The translations under genes were made by a program, and so were the position numbers. Of a stretch of 64,000 bases of DNA, positions 26,964 to 36,055 are shown piece by piece (within the stretch, counting starts at the first letter, position 1; each line of letters begins with the position of its first letter). The stretch lies in contig NZ_CP056087.1 in assembly GCF_001839655.2 (NCBI RefSeq), forward strand, positions 3,782,001 to 3,846,000, in the 5' to 3' direction. The stretch is from Pseudomonas argentinensis (GTDB lineage Bacteria > Pseudomonadota > Gammaproteobacteria > Pseudomonadales > Pseudomonadaceae). The notes under the pieces were generated by a model that was given only the letters and a program-made list of their open reading frames with translations, searched no databases and was not told the DNA's origin.

Positions 26964-27938
26964 ATGCATATCGTCGTTCCCGATGACTACCAAGACGTCA
27001 TTCGCAGCCTCGCCTGCTTCGCCACCCTGGCCGGTCATCAGGTCAGCCTCCATCACGACGCCGTGGACGATGTCGAGGTGCTCGCCGAGCGCTTTGCCGA
27101 CGCGGACGCTCTGGTGTTGACCCGCGAACGCACCCGTATAGATGAAGCGCTGCTGGCCCGCCTGCCGAACCTCAAGCTGATCAGCCAGACCGGCAAGGTG
27201 TCCAGCCACCTGGATGTCGAGGCCTGTACTCGTCATGGCGTGGCGGTGATGGAGGGCCGTGGCTCGCCGATTGCGCCAGCCGAACTGACCTGGGCGCTGA
27301 TTCTCAATGCCCGCCGTCAGCTGTTCCCGGCCATGCAGGCGATGTACGCCGGGCAGTGGCAGGTCAACCTCGGTCAGCGCCTGGCCGGACAGACACTGGG
27401 CATCTGGGGCTACGGCAAGATCGGCCAGCGCCTGGCCCGTTACGCCCAGGCCTTCGAGATGCCGGTGCTGGTATGGGGCAGCGAGGCGTCGCGTCAGGCA
27501 GCCATGGCCGACGGCCACCAGGCCGCCGAATCACGAGAAGCGTTCTTTTCCCAGGCCGACGTGGTCAGTCTGCATCTGCGTCTCGCCGAAAGCACCCGCC
27601 ACTTGGTGACCGTCAAAGATCTGACACAGATGAAACCCTCGGCCCTGCTGGTCAATACCAGCCGCGCCGAGTTGATTGCCCCGGGCGCCTTGCTCGACGC
27701 CCTCAACAAGGGCAGGCCGGGCTTCGCAGCGCTTGATGTATTCGAACAAGAGCCGCTGGTCGACCCCCATCACGCCCTCTTGCAGCACCCAGCCGTGCTC
27801 TGTACGCCCCACCTTGGCTATGTGGAGCGGGAGGGGTACGAGCTGTATTTCGGTGATGCCTTCGCCAACGTGCGGTCCTTTTTCAACGGTGACCCCTGCG
27901 TACTGGCCAATCCCGAGGTGCGTCCAACGCTCCCATAG
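26964..27938 (+). CDS. D-2-hydroxyacid dehydrogenase family protein
   Basis: The 324-residue protein has the NAD-binding loop G-Y-G-K-I-G (about residues 150-155). The three catalytic residues of the D-isomer 2-hydroxyacid dehydrogenases are present: Arg in N-T-S-R-A-E-L-I, Glu in F-E-Q-E-P, and His in T-P-H-L-G. It would reduce a 2-oxo acid or oxidise a 2-hydroxy acid in the cytoplasm. It is 52 bases after tctA and probably the last gene of the operon, so its substrate may derive from the imported tricarboxylate. This is inference. Confidence 0.88.
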   Translation: MHIVVPDDYQDVIRSLACFATLAGHQVSLHHDAVDDVEVLAERFADADALVLTRERTRIDEALLARLPNLKLISQTGKVSSHLDVEACTRHGVAVMEGRGSPIAPAELTWALILNARRQLFPAMQAMYAGQWQVNLGQRLAGQTLGIWGYGKIGQRLARYAQAFEMPVLVWGSEASRQAAMADGHQAAESREAFFSQADVVSLHLRLAESTRHLVTVKDLTQMKPSALLVNTSRAELIAPGALLDALNKGRPGFAALDVFEQEPLVDPHHALLQHPAVLCTPHLGYVEREGYELYFGDAFANVRSFFNGDPCVLANPEVRPTLP

Positions 27939-27993
27939 CGCTTAAATGTAAATTCTGTGAAGGCCCGCACAAAGCCCCTCCGCAGCCTCTGAA

Positions 27994-28019
27994 CCCTTGA
28001 AGCCCAGCCTTTTCAAGGG
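27994..28019 (+). terminator. Possible terminator hairpin after the tct operon
   Basis: CCCTTGAA and TTCAAGGG form an 8-base stem around a 10-base loop about 55 bases after the dehydrogenase stop. A second pairing of GAAGCCC with GGGCTTC overlaps it. No T-tract follows, so intrinsic termination is uncertain. Confidence 0.4.
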
Positions 28020-28227
28020 CTCCAGGGCTTCTATCCAGCCCATGGCGCCGCTGACGGATATAGACGAAAATCCAATAAAATCAAAAGAATACGTAAATAC
28101 TATAATAATCAACAGGTTAAGATCACTAAACCATTCATCAGATAAATTAAGCATTTTTCTGTCGCGGTAATACTATCTGGCCATCTATTGAACGCCGGCC
28201 CACTCCTGGACGGCGCGAGGATGGCAT

Positions 28228-29274
28228 ATGAAGATTCTCGTTCTGGGCAACATGGGCTATGTCGGCCCTGCAGTAATTCGCGAGCTAACCGCTCGCCACC
28301 CCTCTGCGAACGTGCACGGCTTTGACAACGCCTACTTCGCACATTGCCTCACCAACGCCCATACCCTGCCGGAACAGCGGCTGACGCAGCAGTTCTTTGG
28401 TGACGTGCGCGACCTCACGGAGCAGGCATTGGACGGCTACGACGCCGTGGTGCAACTGGCAGCGGTGTCCAATGATCCCATGGGCGACCGCTTCGCCGGG
28501 GTGACCGCGGCAATCAACCAGGACGCCACCATCCGCATTGCCCGGGCTGCCGCGCGCGCCGGTGTGCGCAATTTCGTCTTCGCTTCCAGCTGCAGTGTTT
28601 ATGGTGTTGCCGAAGGCGGGCCGCGCACGGAAAACGATCCGGTGGCGCCGATGACTGCCTACGCGCGCTCGAAGATCGGCAGCGAGGATGCCCTCGCGGA
28701 CATCGACGGCGACATGGTGATTACCAGCCTGCGCTTCGCCACGGCCTGCGGGATGTCCGACCGCCTGCGCCTGGATCTGGTGCTCAACGACTTTGTTGCT
28801 GGCGCGCTCAGCGAAGGCCGCATCACGGTGCTCAGCGACGGTTCGCCCTGGCGGCCGCTAATCGATGTCGCGGACATGGCCCGCGCCATCGACTGGGCCA
28901 TCCAGCGCAGCGCCGACAATGGAGGGCGCATCCTGCGCGTGAACACCGGCAGCAACGAGCGCAACCATCAGGTCCGCGACCTGGCCGCTGCGGTGGCCGC
29001 CGCCCTGCCTGGCACCGAGGTGAGCATCAACACGGCCGCACCGGTGGACAGCCGCTCCTACCAGGTCGACTTCAGTCTGTTCGCCCGTCTCGCCCCAGAG
29101 CACCAACCGCAAATGACCCTGACCAAGTCGATCAGTCAACTGATCGCTGGACTCAAGGGCATGAATTTCGCCGATAGCCAGTTTCGCGCCTCGCCCCTGA
29201 TGCGGCTTCGTGTGCTGCAAAGCCATATCGACAGCGGCCGCCTATCCGAGGATCTGCGCTGGTATTCCCATTAG
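28228..29274 (+). CDS. NAD-dependent epimerase/dehydratase (extended SDR)
   Basis: The 348-residue protein has an N-terminal Rossmann motif G-N-M-G-Y-V-G (residues 7-13), in place of the usual GxxGxxG, and the active-site pair Tyr145/Lys149 in Y-A-R-S-K. It resembles sugar-nucleotide epimerases and dehydratases. It starts a four-gene unit with a glucose-1-phosphate cytidylyltransferase, so an NDP-sugar, possibly CDP-linked, is the likely substrate. It could perform the 4,6-dehydratase or a later step; the sequence does not decide this. Confidence 0.85.
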   Translation: MKILVLGNMGYVGPAVIRELTARHPSANVHGFDNAYFAHCLTNAHTLPEQRLTQQFFGDVRDLTEQALDGYDAVVQLAAVSNDPMGDRFAGVTAAINQDATIRIARAAARAGVRNFVFASSCSVYGVAEGGPRTENDPVAPMTAYARSKIGSEDALADIDGDMVITSLRFATACGMSDRLRLDLVLNDFVAGALSEGRITVLSDGSPWRPLIDVADMARAIDWAIQRSADNGGRILRVNTGSNERNHQVRDLAAAVAAALPGTEVSINTAAPVDSRSYQVDFSLFARLAPEHQPQMTLTKSISQLIAGLKGMNFADSQFRASPLMRLRVLQSHIDSGRLSEDLRWYSH

Positions 29275-29347
29275 GGAGCACACCGTATTGGGGGTCCTTC
29301 GGACCCATCGCGATTTCAGCGCCAATCATCGAGAGAGCAATGACATC

Positions 29348-30124
29348 ATGAAAGTAGCGATCTTTGCAGGTGGCTTCGGCACCCGGCTGAGCGAGGAAAC
29401 AACGGTGCGCCCCAAGCCGATGGTTGAGATTGGTGGACGGCCGATCATCTGGCACATCATGAAGATGTACGCTCACCACGGCTTCAACGATTTCGTGGTA
29501 CTGGGCGGCTACAAGGTCGACTACATCCGCGACTACTTCCTCAACTACCGCGCCCAACGAACCGACTACACCATCGATCTGAAGACCGGCAGCATCGACT
29601 GGCTGGAGAGCGTCAGCGAGGACTGGCGCGTCACCGTGCTCGACACCGGTGCCGACTCGATGACCGGCGGGCGTCTCAAGCGCGCGATGCGCCTGCTCAG
29701 TGATGGCCCCTTTTGCCTGACCTACGGCGACGGTGTCAGCGACGTCAACATCCGCCAACTGGTCGAGGTGCACCAGGCCTCGAAACGTTGGTGCACCCTG
29801 ACCGCCGTCACTCAGCCGGGGCGCTACGGCGCGTTGCGGCTCAACGAAGACCTCAGTCGGGTAGAGGCCTTTCGCGAGAAAGGCGCGGCCGATGGCGGCC
29901 TGATCAATGGCGGCTTCTTCGTGTGCCAGCCGGAGGTTTTCGAGCTGATCGACGGCGACCAGACCACCTGGGAAAACGAACCCATGGATCGCCTGGTCGA
30001 ACTCGACATGCTCGGCAGCTATCACCATGACGGCTATTGGCAGAGCATGGATTCGCTGCGCGACAAGATCACCCTGGAAAGCGCCTGGGCCAGCGGCGCA
30101 CCATGGAAACAGTGGAAAGACTGA
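29348..30124 (+). CDS. rfbF: Glucose-1-phosphate cytidylyltransferase
   Basis: The 258-residue protein has the nucleotidyltransferase start F-A-G-G-F-G-T-R-L, K-P-M-V-E-I-G-G-R-P-I-I-W-H-I-M-K and Y-G-D-G-V-S-D, all typical of RfbF. It makes CDP-glucose from CTP and glucose-1-phosphate, the entry to CDP-linked deoxy- and branched sugars of O-antigens. The start is the ATG at 29348, with GAGAG upstream. No standard CDP-glucose 4,6-dehydratase (RfbG) is seen next to it. Confidence 0.92.
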   Translation: MKVAIFAGGFGTRLSEETTVRPKPMVEIGGRPIIWHIMKMYAHHGFNDFVVLGGYKVDYIRDYFLNYRAQRTDYTIDLKTGSIDWLESVSEDWRVTVLDTGADSMTGGRLKRAMRLLSDGPFCLTYGDGVSDVNIRQLVEVHQASKRWCTLTAVTQPGRYGALRLNEDLSRVEAFREKGAADGGLINGGFFVCQPEVFELIDGDQTTWENEPMDRLVELDMLGSYHHDGYWQSMDSLRDKITLESAWASGAPWKQWKD

Positions 30125-30137
30125 AGGAGCCGCACCG

Positions 30138-31499
30138 ATGATCATCGTTGACAGCGCCCTGGCCAAACGCGAGGCCGAGGGCCGCCCCATTCGTGTGGGT
30201 ATGATTGGCGCAGGCTTCCAGGGTAGCGGCATTGCCCTGCAGATACTCACCGCCACCCCCGGCATGCGCCTGTGCGCCGTGGCCAATCGCAACATCGGTA
30301 GCGCCGTGGGGGTGTATGACCAGGCCGGCATCGAGCCGCTGCGCTGCGACACCCAGGCCGAACTGGAACATGCCATCGCCAGGGGCACGCCGGCAGTCAC
30401 CGAAAATGCCCAGGCTCTGGCGCGCGCCGAGGGCCTGGATGCGATCATCGAAGTGACCGGCTCCATCGAGTACGCCGCCCATGCCGTGTTGGCCGCCCTG
30501 CAAGCCGGCAAGCACGTGGTGCAGATGAATGCCGAGCTCGATGGCACCATCGGCCCGATCCTCAAGCACAAGGCCGATCAAGCCGGGGTCATCTACACCT
30601 TCTCGGATGGCGATCAGCCGGGCGTGCAGATGAACCTCTACCGGTTTGTCGCGGGGCTGGGCGTAAAACCCGTGCTGTGCGGCAACATCAAGGGTTTGCA
30701 TGACCCCTATCGCAACCCGACCACACAGCAGGAGTTCGCCCGCCGCTGGGGCCAGAAGCCGGCAATGGTCGCCTCGTTCGCCGATGGCACCAAGATTTCC
30801 TTCGAGCAGGCCATCGTCGCCAACGCCACCGGCATGCGTGTCGCTCGCCGCGGCATGCTCGGCCCGGACTTTTCCGGCGGCAACCCGGGAGCGCCGCTGG
30901 TACCCATCGAGGACACCCTGGCAGCATTCGAGCCGCACCTCGATGCCCATGAGCCGGGCTTGGTCGACTACGTGGTAGGCGCCCGCCCCGGTCCCGGGGT
31001 GTTCGTCATCGGCACGTTGCAGAACCCGAGACAGCGCCATTATCTGGAGCTTTACAAGCTCGGCAAGGGGCCCTATTACAGCTTCTACACGCCCTATCAC
31101 CTGTGCCACTTCGAAGTGCCCAACTCGGTGGCGCGTGCCGTGCTGTTCGGCGACCCCGTGCTGACACCCAGTGGGGCCCCGAGCGTAGGCGTGATCGCAG
31201 TGGCCAAGAAAGACCTGGCCCCGGGCGATAGCATCGCGGATTTTGGCGGTTACGAAGCCTATGGTGTTGCCGAGAACATGACGGCCATCCGTGCCGAGAA
31301 CCTGCTGCCCATCGGACTGGCGCTCGGCTGCAGGCTCAAACGTGCGGTGGCCAAGGACACGGCGCTGACTTTCGATGATGTGCAGTTCCCAGCAGGGCGC
31401 CTTGTCGATCAACTCTACGCGGAGCAGGAAAGCCTGTTCGCTGGCGATTCCGCCAGTACGCCGCGCGTTCCCACGACCATCGACCAGGAGCACCCATGA
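30138..31499 (+). CDS. SAF-domain NAD(P)-dependent oxidoreductase in sugar cluster
   Basis: The 453-residue protein has an N-terminal Rossmann fold with G-A-G-F-Q-G (residues 24-29), resembling homoserine dehydrogenase or Gfo/Idh/MocA proteins (V-A-N-R-N after the second strand). The C-terminal 100 residues look like a SAF domain (A-V-A-K-K-D-L-A-P-G-D and P-I-G-L-A-L-G-C-R-L-K). Its reaction is not known to me. It sits 13 bases after rfbF and overlaps the RmlC-like gene by ATGA, so a step on the CDP-sugar is the best guess. Confidence 0.75.
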   Translation: MIIVDSALAKREAEGRPIRVGMIGAGFQGSGIALQILTATPGMRLCAVANRNIGSAVGVYDQAGIEPLRCDTQAELEHAIARGTPAVTENAQALARAEGLDAIIEVTGSIEYAAHAVLAALQAGKHVVQMNAELDGTIGPILKHKADQAGVIYTFSDGDQPGVQMNLYRFVAGLGVKPVLCGNIKGLHDPYRNPTTQQEFARRWGQKPAMVASFADGTKISFEQAIVANATGMRVARRGMLGPDFSGGNPGAPLVPIEDTLAAFEPHLDAHEPGLVDYVVGARPGPGVFVIGTLQNPRQRHYLELYKLGKGPYYSFYTPYHLCHFEVPNSVARAVLFGDPVLTPSGAPSVGVIAVAKKDLAPGDSIADFGGYEAYGVAENMTAIRAENLLPIGLALGCRLKRAVAKDTALTFDDVQFPAGRLVDQLYAEQESLFAGDSASTPRVPTTIDQEHP

Positions 31500-32044
31500 T
31501 TTTCCACCCTACCACGCTCAACGACGCCTGGCTGATCGAGCTCGAACTGCGCGGTGACGAACGCGGTTACTTCGCGCGCACCTTCTGCGCCGAAGAATTT
31601 GAACGCCATGGCCTGATCAACCGGTTCGTGCAGCAGAACACCTCCCGCTCGCAGCGCCGCGGCACGCTGCGCGGTCTGCACTACCAGATGCAACCTTATG
31701 GTGAAGCCAAGCTGGTGCGCTGCACCCGTGGCGCCATCCTCGACGTGATCGTGGATTTGCGCGAAGACTCCTCCACCTACCTGCAGCACCAGGCGTTCGA
31801 GTTGACGGCCGATAATCATCGCCAACTGTATGTGCCGCCGGGTTTTGCGCACTCCTTCCAGACCCTGAGCGACGATGTGGAGGTCAGCTATCTGGTGTCC
31901 ACGCCCTATACACCGAGCGCAGAGCGCGGCCTGCGCTACAACGACGCACGTCTGGGGATCGACTGGCCGCTCGCCGTGACGACATTGTCGGAAAAGGATG
32001 CGGCCTGGCCTCTGATAACCGACCGCACCGGGAAGCTATATTGA
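31496..32044 (+). CDS. RmlC-like NDP-sugar 3,5-epimerase
   Basis: The 182-residue cupin has the RmlC signature R-G-L-H-Y-Q with the catalytic base His62, Y-V-P-P-G-F-A-H-S-F near residue 112, and Tyr132 at the expected catalytic acid position. RmlC acts on dTDP-4-keto-6-deoxyglucose, but no rmlA/B/D is nearby and the partner is a cytidylyltransferase. A CDP-4-keto sugar is therefore the likelier substrate here. It starts inside the stop of the previous gene (ATGA) and its end overlaps the convergent glycosyltransferase by 9 bases. Confidence 0.85.
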   Translation: MIFHPTTLNDAWLIELELRGDERGYFARTFCAEEFERHGLINRFVQQNTSRSQRRGTLRGLHYQMQPYGEAKLVRCTRGAILDVIVDLREDSSTYLQHQAFELTADNHRQLYVPPGFAHSFQTLSDDVEVSYLVSTPYTPSAERGLRYNDARLGIDWPLAVTTLSEKDAAWPLITDRTGKLY

Positions 32045-33079
32045 GCGGACCATCATTTCCGGCTGCAACAAGCTGGAAACCGGCTGCAAATCCTCGGCGG
32101 GTGCAGGTGCGGTCAGCTCGAAGCCAGGTTGCACCGCCTGCCGTACCTGCACGCGAAGCGTTTCCAGTGGCGCATCTGCCGGTTCAACCCGTGGCGCGAA
32201 CGCCAGTGCTTCCAACAACCCGGCAAGAATCACGCGGGCTTTGTAGAACTCGCCTGCAAACAGCAGCTTGCCTATGCCCCACAGGCGATATGCGAGGATT
32301 TTCAGTAACCGACGGCGGCTCGCGTATCGGCGGGTGATGAACAACTCGTTGCGGACGAAGTGCCGGTGATAGCGGATCCTGGCCGGGCTCTTTTCGGTAC
32401 GGATATTGATTGCCCCCCCGCCCTCCTGGCGCAAGTGCAGCACCTTGCTGGCGCCTACCAGGTAGCCAGGGGCATCACGAGTTACCCGCAGCGTAAACTC
32501 GGTGTCCTCGCCCCAGATGAACATCGAGCTAATCGGCACGCCATGCTCGGTCAATGTCACCCTCGGCACCAGGATGGACACGAAGGTCGCGCGTGATACC
32601 GGCATCACCCCGAGTTCCACAGTGGCTGGCCAGCACTCATAGTCGATGCGGTTGCGCCGCTGGTCCAGGGCGGGTGAGTTGTTGACCAATCCATCCTGGG
32701 TATAGGCGCCGGACAGCAGGAAGCTGCGTTTGATGTCGCGTGCCGCAAGCAGTTCGTCGGCCTCGACCAATCGTTGCAGCGCATCCGGACTGGGAATCAC
32801 GTCGTCGTCCATCATCCAGATGAAATCGGCGCCGCGTTGATAGGCAATGCGAAACCCCGCGTTGAACCCGCCTGAAGCTCCGACGTTCTGCGAAAGCACA
32901 TAGAGCTCGAGATGGGGCAAGGCCAGATCCAGCACCATCTGTTCGCTGCCGTCGGAACTGGCGTTATCAATAACGATGATGCCGTCGCAGGGTCTGGTTT
33001 GGGTAGACACCGCCTCCAGGCATCGCTTGAGCAGATCCTTGCGGTTATAGGTCAGAACCACTGCATATATATGCGACAT
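32036..33079 (-). CDS. GT2-family glycosyltransferase
   Basis: The 347-residue protein has the GT-A start Y-A-V-V-L-T-Y-N-R-K-D-L-L, the I-D-N-A-S-S-D-G loop, N-V-G-A-S-G-G-F-N-A-G-F, and the metal-binding W-M-M-D-D-D-V-I-P. A W-G-E-D-T-E-F acceptor motif is typical of rhamnosyl/galactofuranosyl GT2 enzymes. It is convergent with the four-gene sugar unit and probably transfers that sugar. About 70 C-terminal residues extend beyond the catalytic domain and lack recognisable motifs. Confidence 0.88.
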   Translation of the reverse strand: MSHIYAVVLTYNRKDLLKRCLEAVSTQTRPCDGIIVIDNASSDGSEQMVLDLALPHLELYVLSQNVGASGGFNAGFRIAYQRGADFIWMMDDDVIPSPDALQRLVEADELLAARDIKRSFLLSGAYTQDGLVNNSPALDQRRNRIDYECWPATVELGVMPVSRATFVSILVPRVTLTEHGVPISSMFIWGEDTEFTLRVTRDAPGYLVGASKVLHLRQEGGGAINIRTEKSPARIRYHRHFVRNELFITRRYASRRRLLKILAYRLWGIGKLLFAGEFYKARVILAGLLEALAFAPRVEPADAPLETLRVQVRQAVQPGFELTAPAPAEDLQPVSSLLQPEMMVRSI

Positions 33080-34220
33080 GACAGGTCATCCTAATCACAA
33101 TTGATATCTCTTAGCCACCACGGCCCTTCTTTTTTAGCGCTAGATTGCCTAAAGAAGATATGCCATCGCCTAATCGGTTCAAACGAACCGATTACATGCC
33201 CGACAAACCGCCGCCTCTACAAAAAACAGGCGCCATAAAAATGCTTACAATTCAGCGGGGAACTTTCCGAGCTCACTCAACGGGGTTTACTATGCATGTT
33301 CCCGGTAGATAAAAAACAACTGCCCGCACAAGTCTATCAACCGTCTATCGGATTCAACCTCTGTCTGCCGGCAGGGCTGCACAACTCGCTGAGGCGCGGC
33401 GATCAAGGCGCACTATTGTGCAGCGCGAGCAAGGTGCCGCGTACCTGATCGGTGCAAAACATGACAGGATGCGCATAAACCAGAGCCGCCACCAGTAAGG
33501 GCTCGAGCTGCCCTCGACGGCGAAATTCCGGCTCCAGGGCACCGGGGATATATAGTTAGAAATCAGTTATTTCGGTGCACTTCACAATATTAAAAAACTC
33601 GCCCGAAATGAAGCGGGGACCCAACATATAAATGGCGCCATTTTTTCGCTACTTTACAAGCCAGGCCACCCCTTCACTAGCCAGAACCATGGCGGGCCTA
33701 TTTATAGTCTGGCACCAGAGCAAACCCTAATATAGCTGCCGGGGCAACTACTGTGCGCTGTGCATGAGCGACAAACATTGGTAGCTCCTGAAGACCTCTT
33801 TCTTGCGGCGCACCCTCCTACAGGCACAGATATTGCCTTTCGTTAACAATCCTGTAACCCGTCTTCGCCACCATGCAAACTCGCACTTAATATGACGGCG
33901 TCCTGAATTTCATCTTTTTATAAGCTGGCACCGTCACCATGAGGGTTGAGGGCAGGCGCGAGCCGAGAAGCCTTAATGGTGCACATCGCCGCCACGGTCG
34001 ATCCCATGGCATTTAAGTTCCATATTTTTTTATCGCTTCGGCTGTGACCAGTTTCTCTGCCACCAGGGAACTTCTATCAAGAGGCGACAACCAATGACTC
34101 ATGAAAAATGGCCGCAAGTCAATGCGATAGGTAACTGACATCCCCATGCCAGCCCCTCTCGTCGCAATGCCGAGCGGCTCTCCACACCAAGCGATAGACC
34201 CCGGGAAGGGATTTGGCACC
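33080..34220. other. Long non-coding region before the exopolysaccharide operon
   Basis: I see no credible gene in about 1.14 kb. The DNA is notably less GC-rich than the flanks and stop codons are frequent in all frames. It contains the perfect 14-base palindrome AAATGGCGCCATTT (33630-33643), followed by T residues. The plus-strand exopolysaccharide operon and the minus-strand glycosyltransferase diverge from it, so it must hold both promoters, and it leaves room for a long 5' leader or a small RNA. No RfaH/ops element of good quality was found. Confidence 0.55.
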
Positions 34221-35381
34221 ATGAAACTCACCAAGATACTGACGGCTTCATTAGCAGGTACGCTGTCTACAGCCAGCTGGGCAACCGACCCACAACACAT
34301 CGACCTGGCTGGGTTCGAGTTCACGCCAACCCTGGACGTCGGCGAAAGCTACGACGACAACTACCGCGGCCTGCGCGACGGGGCCCGCTCCTCGTGGATC
34401 ACCAGCATCAACCCCAAATTCCTGCTCAGCGCCGAAACCCGCAACACCGGTTACCAGCTCGAGTACGAGTTCGACGACCAGAACTACCACTCAGATGATC
34501 GCGCCAGCCATACTGATCATCACCTGCGCTTTCGCAGCGTCATGGAGTTCAACTCGCGCAACCGCCTGCGCTGGAACCTGGGCTACCACCGCGTCGAGGA
34601 AACCACCGACCTGGCCGACCCCGACGACAACGAGAACGACAAGTACGACCGCGCCGTGGCCGGCGCCGTCTACACCTACGGCACCCAGACCGGGCTCAAC
34701 CAGCTGGACTTCGGTACCAACTATGAGTCCATCCGCTATCGCAACGGCGGCGGCCTGAACGCCGACGAGGAACGCGACAGCACCACTTTCAATACCGTCT
34801 GGTACCACCGTCTTGGCGGCAGCACCCGCTCGCTGGTCGAGCTGCGCCATACCAACCACGACTATGTGCGCCGCGACAGCGACCGTGACAGCACCAACGA
34901 TGCGCTGTTGTTCGGTGCCACCTGGGACGCCACCGCCAGGACTTCCGGCACCCTGCGCCTGGGTGCCGAGCGCAAGAACTTCGACAGCAGCAGCCGCGAG
35001 GACTACACCAGCCCGATGTGGGAAGTGGGTGTAGCCTGGGAACCGCGTACTTACTCCGTCGTCAAACTCAACACCCGCCGCGCCTTCGACGAAGGCGACG
35101 ACGGGGCGAGCACGGTACAGGACACCACCACGCGCCTGAGCTGGGAGCATGAATGGTCGGCCTTCATCAGTTCGGAGCTGTTCTACCGCTACTCCGAGCG
35201 CGATTACAAGGCGATCGAGCGCCAGGATGACCGCACCGGCTATGGCCTGGAGCTGACCTACTCGCCGCTGCGCTGGGCTGATGTATCACTGGGTTACCGC
35301 CACACCGAAAACGATTCGAGCGTGCGGGAGAAATCCTATGACCGGAACATCTATCAGCTGTCGTTGAGCTTGAGCCTCTAA
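34221..35381 (+). CDS. Outer-membrane beta-barrel protein of exopolysaccharide cluster
   Basis: The 386-residue protein has a signal peptide (M-K-L-T-K-I-L-T-A-S then a hydrophobic core, cleavage near S-W-A-T). It is rich in alternating strands with Asp, Arg and Tyr and ends in Q-L-S-L-S-L-S-L, the pattern of the BBP2/VpsM-like outer-membrane barrels found in Vps-type polysaccharide operons. It may help export or anchor the polymer. The ATG at 34221 is chosen for the signal peptide; the frame opens earlier at 34146. It is the first gene of the operon. Confidence 0.82.
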   Translation: MKLTKILTASLAGTLSTASWATDPQHIDLAGFEFTPTLDVGESYDDNYRGLRDGARSSWITSINPKFLLSAETRNTGYQLEYEFDDQNYHSDDRASHTDHHLRFRSVMEFNSRNRLRWNLGYHRVEETTDLADPDDNENDKYDRAVAGAVYTYGTQTGLNQLDFGTNYESIRYRNGGGLNADEERDSTTFNTVWYHRLGGSTRSLVELRHTNHDYVRRDSDRDSTNDALLFGATWDATARTSGTLRLGAERKNFDSSSREDYTSPMWEVGVAWEPRTYSVVKLNTRRAFDEGDDGASTVQDTTTRLSWEHEWSAFISSELFYRYSERDYKAIERQDDRTGYGLELTYSPLRWADVSLGYRHTENDSSVREKSYDRNIYQLSLSLSL

Positions 35382-35513
35382 CACCCGGGCTCCTCAACAG
35401 GGTGACGCAGGCGTCACCACCCTTATCAACCCTTTTCCGTTTGCCCTTGCAGGCGAGCGGCGGGCGCCCTTTTCCCGGCGCCTGATGATCAAGCAACTAC
35501 AAGGAGTATGCGG

Positions 35514-36053
35514 ATGTCAGTCCACCATCTGTTCAAAGCCTTCTCGCTGCTGCTGATGCTCGCATTCGCAGCCGGCGCACAGGCCAACCCGCAGTATCGA
35601 CTGAGCTCTGGCGACGTGATCAAGATCAGTGTCTTCGGCGAGCCCGATCTGTCCTTCGAGGAGATCCGCCTCAACGATGCCGGCACCTTCTCCTACCCGT
35701 TCCTGGGGGCGATCGAGGCCAGCGACAAGACCGCAGCCGACATCGAACGCATCCTTACCGAACGCCTGAAGGCCGACGGCTACCTGGTCGACCCGCGGGT
35801 CTCGGTCGCCGTCACCACCTACCGCGAGTTCTATATCAGCGGTGAGGTGAAAGCCCCCGGTGGCTACCCCTATCAGCCCGGCCTGACCCTGGACCGAGCC
35901 ATTGCACTGGCTGGCGGCCTGACCGAACGCGCTTCGACCAAACGCATCACCATCGCACGCGGCACGGGCGAATCCCGCGCCTCGGAAAAAGCCACGCTCG
36001 ACACCCTCGTCAAGCCGGGTGACACCATCACCATCGATCAAGGGTTCTTCTGA
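35514..36053 (+). CDS. Wza-like polysaccharide export protein
   Basis: The 179-residue protein has a signal peptide (cleavage near A-Q-A-N), the poly-export domain start Y-R-L-S-S-G-D-V-I-K-I-S-V-F-G-E-P-D, and one SLBB-like segment (E-F-Y-I-S-G-E-V-K-A-P-G-G-Y). It is about half the length of E. coli Wza and lacks a lipobox, like the short EpsE/VpsN-type exporters that need a separate barrel partner. The ATG at 35514 fits the AAGGAG at 35501-35506; the ATG at 35508 is too close to it. Confidence 0.88.
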   Translation: MSVHHLFKAFSLLLMLAFAAGAQANPQYRLSSGDVIKISVFGEPDLSFEEIRLNDAGTFSYPFLGAIEASDKTAADIERILTERLKADGYLVDPRVSVAVTTYREFYISGEVKAPGGYPYQPGLTLDRAIALAGGLTERASTKRITIARGTGESRASEKATLDTLVKPGDTITIDQGFF

Positions 36054-36055
36054 AT

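Noticed and set aside
33770..33800. GGTAGC-containing stretch resembling a JUMPstart/ops element
   Set aside because: Only the GGTAGC core is shared; the flanking GGCGGTAG context needed for RfaH recruitment is absent.
33940..33960. TGGCAC reminiscent of a sigma-54 promoter -24 element
   Set aside because: The GC of the -12 element is not found at the correct spacing.
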